This document shows, piece after piece, positions 58,085 to 64,000 of a DNA stretch of 64,000 nucleotides (within the stretch, counting starts at the first letter, position 1; the number at the start of each line of letters is the position of its first letter). The notes below the pieces were generated by a model. It saw only the letters and a program-made list of their open reading frames with translations, did no database searches and was not told where the DNA came from. The position numbers were made by a program, and so were the translations under genes. The DNA comes from Angomonas deanei (lineage: Eukaryota; Euglenozoa; Kinetoplastea; Trypanosomatida; Trypanosomatidae): NCBI GenBank assembly GCA_903995115.1, contig LR877147.1:964001-1028000 (forward strand), given 5' to 3'.

Positions 58085-58876
58085 CTATGTGGGGTCGCCG
58101 CAGGACGGTGCCTCCGCGCCCTTATCGGAAGAACTGGAGGTCTGCGCGGGAAGGGAGCTGTCGTCGGAGCGGCTGGAGACAGGGCTAATATCGGCGGAGG
58201 TCTTTTCCTTCTCCACTACCGTCTCCGCGGATGTAAACACCATGTCTCGTTTTTTGTCTTCCTCCACCTTTTTTAGCTTTTCGAGGAAACCGAGCTCCGT
58301 GCATGGTGCGATATCGACCGATACACTCGTGTACTGTGCGCCATAGGGCACTTGTGGGGCCTTCACCGCCGTGCGTGTCTTCACCTCATTGTTGAACTCA
58401 AAGTGACCATTGTCAATCACTGTCAGCGCCACCGTGGAGCTGGCGAACTGAATATACACATTCACACAATCCTGCGTCTCTATGAACTGCCTATTCTTTT
58501 CAAACTGATTTAGAAAACTATTACTGATATCCATTGCACTGTGGGACCACCGGTCCTTCTCCGGCTGCACATAGTAGGAAAGGGTCCTACCATAGTGGCA
58601 GTCGAGGTAGGCACACACATCCAGCACGGCGTTCGCTGGGGTAATTCTAGCCGCTATCCAGTGACGACCGACAGGGTTCCTCTGCGGGGGATACCGCTGC
58701 GAGAGGGTAGACGGCCGCTCCCTGACAGCCCCGCCGCTATACATGTACGAGGTCCGCTCCTGAAACCGGGTGGACCCTTCCTGCACCGGTGCCGGACGCG
58801 GGGCAAACAGACCACCGTCGTAGCGGTGACGGTCTTTCCTCAACTTCCACGTCCCCAACTCTAAACGCTCTGACAT
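58085..58876 (-). CDS. Hypothetical protein with Ser-rich tail
   Basis: Product of 263 residues from ATG 58876-58874 (MSERLELGTWKLRKDRHRYD); upstream frame is a poly-Leu/Asn repeat and is not used. Residues about 70-200 look folded (PVGRHWIAARITPANAVLDV, DCVNVYIQFASSTVALTVID). The C-terminal 50 residues are Ser/Asp/Ala-rich. TAG stop. No signal, membrane segment or known motif. Function unknown. Confidence 0.7.
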   Translation of the reverse strand: MSERLELGTWKLRKDRHRYDGGLFAPRPAPVQEGSTRFQERTSYMYSGGAVRERPSTLSQRYPPQRNPVGRHWIAARITPANAVLDVCAYLDCHYGRTLSYYVQPEKDRWSHSAMDISNSFLNQFEKNRQFIETQDCVNVYIQFASSTVALTVIDNGHFEFNNEVKTRTAVKAPQVPYGAQYTSVSVDIAPCTELGFLEKLKKVEEDKKRDMVFTSAETVVEKEKTSADISPVSSRSDDSSLPAQTSSSSDKGAEAPSCGDPT

Positions 58877-59092
58877 GGCTAATAATAATAATAGTAATAA
58901 TTCTAGTGATGATGGTTGTTTATCGAAGTGCACTCCACCAGTTCGCAAAGTACGCCTTCTTCTCTATAAAAAATGTATTGCTAGGAAAGAATAGAAAAAA
59001 AAAAAAGAGAAAGTATATTAACAAATACAAAAAAAGACGAATCATATCACCGAAACAAAAAACCATAACCACAACAAAAACAAGTATTGTAG

Positions 59093-60163
59093 TTAGATGT
59101 AATAATAGCGGCTGATTTCCGCCTTGTCCTTCTCGTACTGCTCCTTGGCGGCCGTGACCGCCCCTGCCCAGTCCGCCGACGGCGTGTCGTAGAGCTTCCC
59201 GTTCAGTGCAACCCGATGCAGCGTGCACACGTGGGCGCAGTCCTGCACATTCCTGTTACTCGTCCCCGCCTTGAGCAGTAAGTTCAGCGCATGCACAAGG
59301 TGGTGCTGAGTCGACTGCTGACACAGACAGTACAAACCCTCTGGCAATGGGGGTTGACGATAGTGGGTTAAAATATCGTAAAAAGGAACGAGACAGGAGA
59401 AGACCCTTTCTTGTATCCCTACCGAGGCGCCCGTCGCATCCGTCTGGACCCACATATACGCGGAATGGTAGTCTGCCAGCACGGTGAAGATGGCGCTGGT
59501 CTCACGGTCCCCACCGCCGTACAAGGTGGACTCCATTTCATGCACTTCTGCCGTGCCCGCCATGGATGTGGACAGCAGAGCAGCGCGGCACATGTCAGAC
59601 GATGTCACCTCGAGGTTCTCGTCCTCGTGCCTCTCCCGCAGCGGCACACCCGTGCCAGCGGGCTTGATCTCCCTACTCCCCCGTGTGATGGTGTACTGCC
59701 CTCGATGGCCCATCCCGTACTGTGGCCACTTGGTGCCGCCACCATCCCCGGCGATGCCACTAATGTAAGCGGTGGAGTGATAAGGGTGGCGGAGGGAGAG
59801 GGAGGGCGGCCGCTCCCGGAAAGTAAACGCCTCTCCCAGCAAGCGGTGGACGTCCGCCTCGTTTGCGTCTTCGTTCATCTGTAAAAGGGATCGGATGGCT
59901 TTTTCCTTCTTTGCCGTGATTTGCTTTGTTTGGGTCTCAAACTGCAGTTGTTGAAACCGCTTGCTATTGGGGTCACTCAAGTCGGTGCGGAGTCGTTTTA
60001 AGTGAGCAAAGTAGTATGGGAAAAGAAACAAGGACACCACGACACAGGCGAACAAGAGGACGAAAAGGGCCTTTCCTCTGCGTAGGGAGGGTGTCCGTCT
60101 CCTAGGGGGTGACGAGGGGTGCAGCTCCTGATCCAGCTTCCACAGTGCACCGTATGGCAACAT
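59093..60163 (-). CDS. Type II membrane protein, unknown
   Basis: Product of 356 residues. After a short basic cytosolic start comes one hydrophobic segment (ALFVLLFACVVVSLFLFPYY, about 32-51), then a helical KRFQQLQFETQTKQITAKK and a large C-terminal domain with several Cys (GLYCLCQQ, DCAHVCTLHR). This is the layout of a signal-anchor protein facing a lumen or intermembrane space. No family recognised. Confidence 0.72.
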   Translation of the reverse strand: MLPYGALWKLDQELHPSSPPRRRTPSLRRGKALFVLLFACVVVSLFLFPYYFAHLKRLRTDLSDPNSKRFQQLQFETQTKQITAKKEKAIRSLLQMNEDANEADVHRLLGEAFTFRERPPSLSLRHPYHSTAYISGIAGDGGGTKWPQYGMGHRGQYTITRGSREIKPAGTGVPLRERHEDENLEVTSSDMCRAALLSTSMAGTAEVHEMESTLYGGGDRETSAIFTVLADYHSAYMWVQTDATGASVGIQERVFSCLVPFYDILTHYRQPPLPEGLYCLCQQSTQHHLVHALNLLLKAGTSNRNVQDCAHVCTLHRVALNGKLYDTPSADWAGAVTAAKEQYEKDKAEISRYYYI

Positions 60164-60369
60164 TCTAAGAATGAAAGGATACTAATTAAAAGAGGTGGAG
60201 GGAGGAAAGCGGGAGAAATAAACATTTTTTTTTTTTGGTACTGGCTGTATTGGAGGTGTCAGAGGATACCTAATGCTGTTTTTTTCTTTTTTATACAGTA
60301 CATGAAGTGAACGATCACTACATCAGACTTTTTATTATTATACATAACGTTTTTTTTTTTTTTTTGGTG

Positions 60370-63300
60370 TTAATTTACACCCTTTTCTTCCGCCTGCTCC
60401 ATTTCCTTGAGTCGTTGCTTCTCCATCTTGTGTTTCTTACGCATACTGTGGTACACCTCCTGCAGGCGGAGTTGGTCCTCCTGTGGGCCGCACTCTGGGG
60501 CAGGAAAAGATTCCTTCATCACCTCATGATGTCGGGACAGATCCTTCAGCTGGGAGTGTCGGTTGATGGAGCTCTGCAATACCACGTTGGCCGCCGCGGG
60601 GGTGACCTCCTCAAACTGCAAAAAGACGCACAGCAGGACATATGTGTTACCGCTGTGCATGGAGGAAAGAGTGTGCTTATTCTCCGCCGTCTCCTGTATC
60701 ATGCGCAGCCCCGACGGGTGACGTTCCTCCCCATCCAACACAGTGAGACCACCGACATTTCGCTTTCCCTCAATGAACCGCCGTGGTGGCTGTAGGCTGG
60801 GCGGCACCCAACGACTAGAGGCCTTCACGAAAGACTGCGGCAGCGCCACCTCACTGCGACCGGCACTGTTGGAGTAACCAGCCGAGGTGGTAATACCGGA
60901 GAACATGGTGGAGAGCGTCGACAGACCGTCATTCCGCTGCTGGATGATGGCCCCGTAGCCGCCGCTATAGCAGGCTGGGCCACACCCTCTCGCACCGCCG
61001 CTGCCCCTCCTCTGATGCGTCTCGCGGAAGGGAGCGGCCACTCCTGTCGACATCTCCTCCTCCCCGTTGCCACTGGGAATACGAAAGAGGGATAGTTGCT
61101 GCGCACCTGGCTCGCCAGATGCCACACTTCGCGACAGGAAGACCGGGTCCTCTTCCAGGGCCTCCAGTGCACGGAGGGACTGGTGTAGCTTCTCAGAGGT
61201 CATGTACTGCAGTACCTCACCGTTTGCGAGTTCAGACACCATGACTGGAAACACATTGTCCACGTTGACGTCTTCGTAGGTGGAGTGAAACTCGGTCGAG
61301 CATTCTTCCCCGCGGTGAGGGCCGGATGAAGTTTTCGGATTGTGTCGTTCGTGGAAGAGTTCATGAAATACATCCGGTTTGAGCAAACCACCCTCGATGA
61401 TGAAACCTTCGGTGAGCTCCCGCAGTCGGGTGAGCAGTGGAGGACAGTATCCCTCCATTCGCCGCTTATCATCCTGCGCCTCCTCCTTCTTGTACTGCTC
61501 GTTCATCTCCTTCTCCTTCTCTGCCGGCAGTCGGTGCGGTGTGTAGAAGGGACTCACCAGGGATCGCAGGATGGCTTCCCAGTTGGAGGGGACCAATCGC
61601 ATACACACCGGGCGAACCGGCGAGAGGAGATTGAATACCTCCGCCACGTGGGAGTGGTAGTCCACCAGGCGGAACTGACCTAGCGCCAAGTCAAACATGG
61701 GATAACCCTCTCCTAATGTAGCGGCCACGGCGTTACTCTTGTTGCGGGCCGAGACATCAGCGGGCTCCACAATGACCAAGTTGGCTGCATTCACCACACG
61801 AACGACGGTGTCGGTCGGTCTGGATAGCGTCGTCTCCGTCAGTAAAGTCTCGCGGTGACGCATCGGCATGTCCTCTGGAGAAACCAACGTGTTGCGGTTC
61901 TGGGTACGTTGAGCTGCAACCAGCGCGGCCGGGGAGGGACGGGCGACCAAGGACTTGGCCATCACCGTCCCGTCCCCAAAGACGGCGTAGTAACAGTGGG
62001 TGAGGGCATCGGCCTTTCCACCAAAGGCACTATCCCCACGGCGAGGGACGAAGGTGGTGGTATAGGCGTTCGAGGGAGACAAGAAGAGGCGTGGCATACG
62101 GGGCGACTCGACGCAAAACTGCGCCAGCTCCCCACACACCCCAGAGACCGTCACCGCGTCATTGAGAAGAGGTAACAGAACCGGGGAGATCCACTTGCTC
62201 TGGCTCGATTGATTCACAATGCTGTTCACCCATGAGGGCATCCCCGTGCCATTGCTGTTCCGGAAAGACACGGGAACATTCTGCCTGTTCATCCCTCCGA
62301 CGGTGTCGCTGCTCTCATCTTTGGTAAATGTGACAATCGTGGTACCGTCCGAGTGCAAGACGACACGGGCGTACAGGATGGGGTCCTCCGTATCGGATAG
62401 GTCCTCGTAGGCGGAGGCGCCCTTCCGTGTGTCGCCCAGGACGGTGGTCCCTTTGCTGGTGTGGACCTTGGTGTAGGCGAGATTGCTCTCCGACTTTGCC
62501 TCCCGCGTCGTGTCCCCGTTACTGGCTCCCTTCTTGTGGTAGTAGTACGTCATACTGACCCCATCGGAGCGGCAAAGATTGTGGCACGCGTGCATCTTGT
62601 TGTAGCTGCACTTGGTGTCCAATTGGTGCGTTTCACCGAGGTAGATAAACTTGTGTAGGCTGGTGTAATCCTTCCAGTACAGCCGCTGCCCCTCGTTGAA
62701 GGGCTCCTGACTGTTGTGCTCCATCAGCTGAAGCTGGCGAACGTACCTCGACCCGGACGGCACCGTCAGTGTTTCGTAGACGACCTTCTCGACCGTGTCT
62801 TCCTCGGCCGTCGTCTCCTCGGACGATTTGGCCAGTCGCGCTCGTACGGCGGTCATGCGAGTGTCCTCCGGATAGCGGACGAGCACACTACCATCGGGGA
62901 AGAGGGCCTGCGAGACACCACTGACAAAGTAACGAGTGACCGTGCCATCCGACAACTCGACGGACCGGCGACATTCGATCTCCTGCGAGGGGAGAAGAAG
63001 GGTTTCACCATTTCCCATGAAGTGAACGGCGTGGATCGTCTCCGCGGAGGAGAAGAAGTGCGCGAGATGGCGGGAGGAAGAGGCGCCGTCGTGCAATAGT
63101 GAGTGGTATGACATCCACACCCTGCTGTCCTTGTCGTTCACCTCAAAGACAAAATTATTGGTCGTGACGGACAGGGAGAGCGGCTTAATAGCGTCTTTTC
63201 GTTCCTCCAGCTGTGCCTCCTCGTTGGCTCCACTCGCTAACACCTCTTCTTGTTTCGTATTCCACAGGTTAATGCAACCATGCGACGTGATGGGAGGGGC

Positions 63301-64000
63301 GGCACTAGACTGCTGTAACTTTTTCGCGCACGCCTCCTCGCGCTGCAACTGCTCCTCTTCCTTCTCGCGCGCCTCCTCCCGCACATTCTGGGCCGCTTTT
63401 GCTTCCTTTGTCTTTTTCGTCGGCTTCGTGTTTTTGGCGGAGGACTTTCTTTTTTTTGCACTCGCGATTTGCTCCAAACTTTTGCTGAGGGAGCGGGCCT
63501 TTTTCCGCTTGGCATCCTCCTCCCCCTCCTCTTCTTCGTACTTGACCACCATGGAGGACCGTCCTTTACCGGCCTTCTTTTTGGATGATGTGTCCACCAT
63601 GATTTTGCTGCACGTGAATAAGAGCCCATCATCGAACCGCACATTCATGTGCACAGCCTTGTCGACCCCAGCGACCGCCTCCTTCTTGGGCTCCTCCGTC
63701 TCGGGTGACTTTGGGGAGATGGTGTGATGGAAAGCGGCCACCACATCGCAGGACTTGATATAACGGCAGACGCGGGAGGTATCCGTGGTGGTCACCTCGA
63801 CGACGCTGTCACAGTACGGGTAGAGCACTTCCTTGTGCTCCGCTTTAAAGTGGGAGGGGCTGCAGGTGACGGTTGGCTCCTTTCCCGTACTCCTCGGCTC
63901 GCGGTAGAGGAGTTGCTTCTGGTTGAGGTGGCTTCGTAGCAGCTTGGCATACAGACTGTCAGCCAGTCGATCGGCGTTCAGGTTGCCCACGGTAGGGTTC
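60370..64000 (-). CDS. PF6/SPAG17-like axonemal central-pair protein, 5' end beyond the window
   Basis: The frame runs from TAA at 60370-60372 to the right edge without an ATG at its head, so at least 1210 C-terminal residues are present and the start lies outside. The region resembles the C-terminal half of SPAG17/PF6, with repeated beta-strand phrases of the form x-DGT-x-V: VELSDGTVTRYFVSG, ALFPDGSVLVRYPED, VVLHSDGTTIVTFTKD and CYYAVFGDGTVMAKSLV. A long charged Lys/Glu helix lies at about 63290-63590. PF6 is a large component of the C1a projection of the central apparatus, required for flagellar beat. The identification rests on motif style, not on an alignment. Confidence 0.65.
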   Translation of the reverse strand, partial: NPTVGNLNADRLADSLYAKLLRSHLNQKQLLYREPRSTGKEPTVTCSPSHFKAEHKEVLYPYCDSVVEVTTTDTSRVCRYIKSCDVVAAFHHTISPKSPETEEPKKEAVAGVDKAVHMNVRFDDGLLFTCSKIMVDTSSKKKAGKGRSSMVVKYEEEEGEEDAKRKKARSLSKSLEQIASAKKRKSSAKNTKPTKKTKEAKAAQNVREEAREKEEEQLQREEACAKKLQQSSAAPPITSHGCINLWNTKQEEVLASGANEEAQLEERKDAIKPLSLSVTTNNFVFEVNDKDSRVWMSYHSLLHDGASSSRHLAHFFSSAETIHAVHFMGNGETLLLPSQEIECRRSVELSDGTVTRYFVSGVSQALFPDGSVLVRYPEDTRMTAVRARLAKSSEETTAEEDTVEKVVYETLTVPSGSRYVRQLQLMEHNSQEPFNEGQRLYWKDYTSLHKFIYLGETHQLDTKCSYNKMHACHNLCRSDGVSMTYYYHKKGASNGDTTREAKSESNLAYTKVHTSKGTTVLGDTRKGASAYEDLSDTEDPILYARVVLHSDGTTIVTFTKDESSDTVGGMNRQNVPVSFRNSNGTGMPSWVNSIVNQSSQSKWISPVLLPLLNDAVTVSGVCGELAQFCVESPRMPRLFLSPSNAYTTTFVPRRGDSAFGGKADALTHCYYAVFGDGTVMAKSLVARPSPAALVAAQRTQNRNTLVSPEDMPMRHRETLLTETTLSRPTDTVVRVVNAANLVIVEPADVSARNKSNAVAATLGEGYPMFDLALGQFRLVDYHSHVAEVFNLLSPVRPVCMRLVPSNWEAILRSLVSPFYTPHRLPAEKEKEMNEQYKKEEAQDDKRRMEGYCPPLLTRLRELTEGFIIEGGLLKPDVFHELFHERHNPKTSSGPHRGEECSTEFHSTYEDVNVDNVFPVMVSELANGEVLQYMTSEKLHQSLRALEALEEDPVFLSRSVASGEPGAQQLSLFRIPSGNGEEEMSTGVAAPFRETHQRRGSGGARGCGPACYSGGYGAIIQQRNDGLSTLSTMFSGITTSAGYSNSAGRSEVALPQSFVKASSRWVPPSLQPPRRFIEGKRNVGGLTVLDGEERHPSGLRMIQETAENKHTLSSMHSGNTYVLLCVFLQFEEVTPAAANVVLQSSINRHSQLKDLSRHHEVMKESFPAPECGPQEDQLRLQEVYHSMRKKHKMEKQRLKEMEQAEEKGVN

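Overview
The window looks like nuclear DNA of a flagellated kinetoplastid protist. Every gene I can support lies on the minus strand over the whole 64 kb, and no intron is needed anywhere. The gaps are short, AT-rich and full of long T or A runs, as in a kinetoplastid polycistronic unit processed by trans-splicing. The gene at 11.0-11.7 kb is a close relative of PA26, the proteasome activator described from Trypanosoma brucei, which is the best taxonomic marker here. TAA, TAG and TGA all end genes, so the code is standard. A PF6/SPAG17-like axonemal gene at the right edge argues for a flagellate. I cannot name the genus.

Layout, left to right (the reverse of transcription). 0-5 kb: two Asn-rich, low-complexity proteins with in-frame AAT repeats. 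5.3-11.7 kb: a coiled-coil protein, a mitochondrial KsgA/Dim1-type rRNA dimethyltransferase, an AMPK gamma subunit with CBS domains, and PA26. 12.5-17.9 kb: a tandem array of seven related genes for small divergent CCCH-like Cys/His proteins, including one deletion pseudogene and patches of unreliable sequence. 18.1-37 kb: an LRR protein, a small basic protein, a mitochondrial-carrier-family protein, an FHA-like protein, a SET-domain protein, a membrane protein, an EEP-family phosphodiesterase, V-ATPase subunit D, a TPR protein with a mitochondrial-type leader, and a long disordered protein. 37.2-48.5 kb: one 3750-residue gene for UTP20 of the small-subunit processome. 48.7-50.9 kb: a RING protein. 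51.3-57.1 kb: two paralogous secreted proteins built on an acid-sphingomyelinase-like phosphoesterase fold whose metal ligands are mostly replaced. One carries 43 acidic 15-residue repeats and the other a Thr/Ser-rich tail. 57.3-60.2 kb: three unrecognised proteins, two of them membrane proteins. 60.4 kb to the right edge: the PF6/SPAG17-like gene.

The housekeeping genes do not form one pathway, which is normal for kinetoplastid clusters. Two lineage-specific islands interrupt them: the CCCH-like array and the pseudophosphoesterase pair. Both show recent tandem duplication and patchwork gene conversion, and these are the parts most worth study.

Caution on sequence quality: at least five genes need a one-base correction, mostly at short homopolymers or simple repeats, to read as one frame. 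Three stretches in the CCCH-like array are implausible C/G or A runs standing where sister copies have ordinary coding sequence. I read these mainly as assembly or consensus errors, not as biology.
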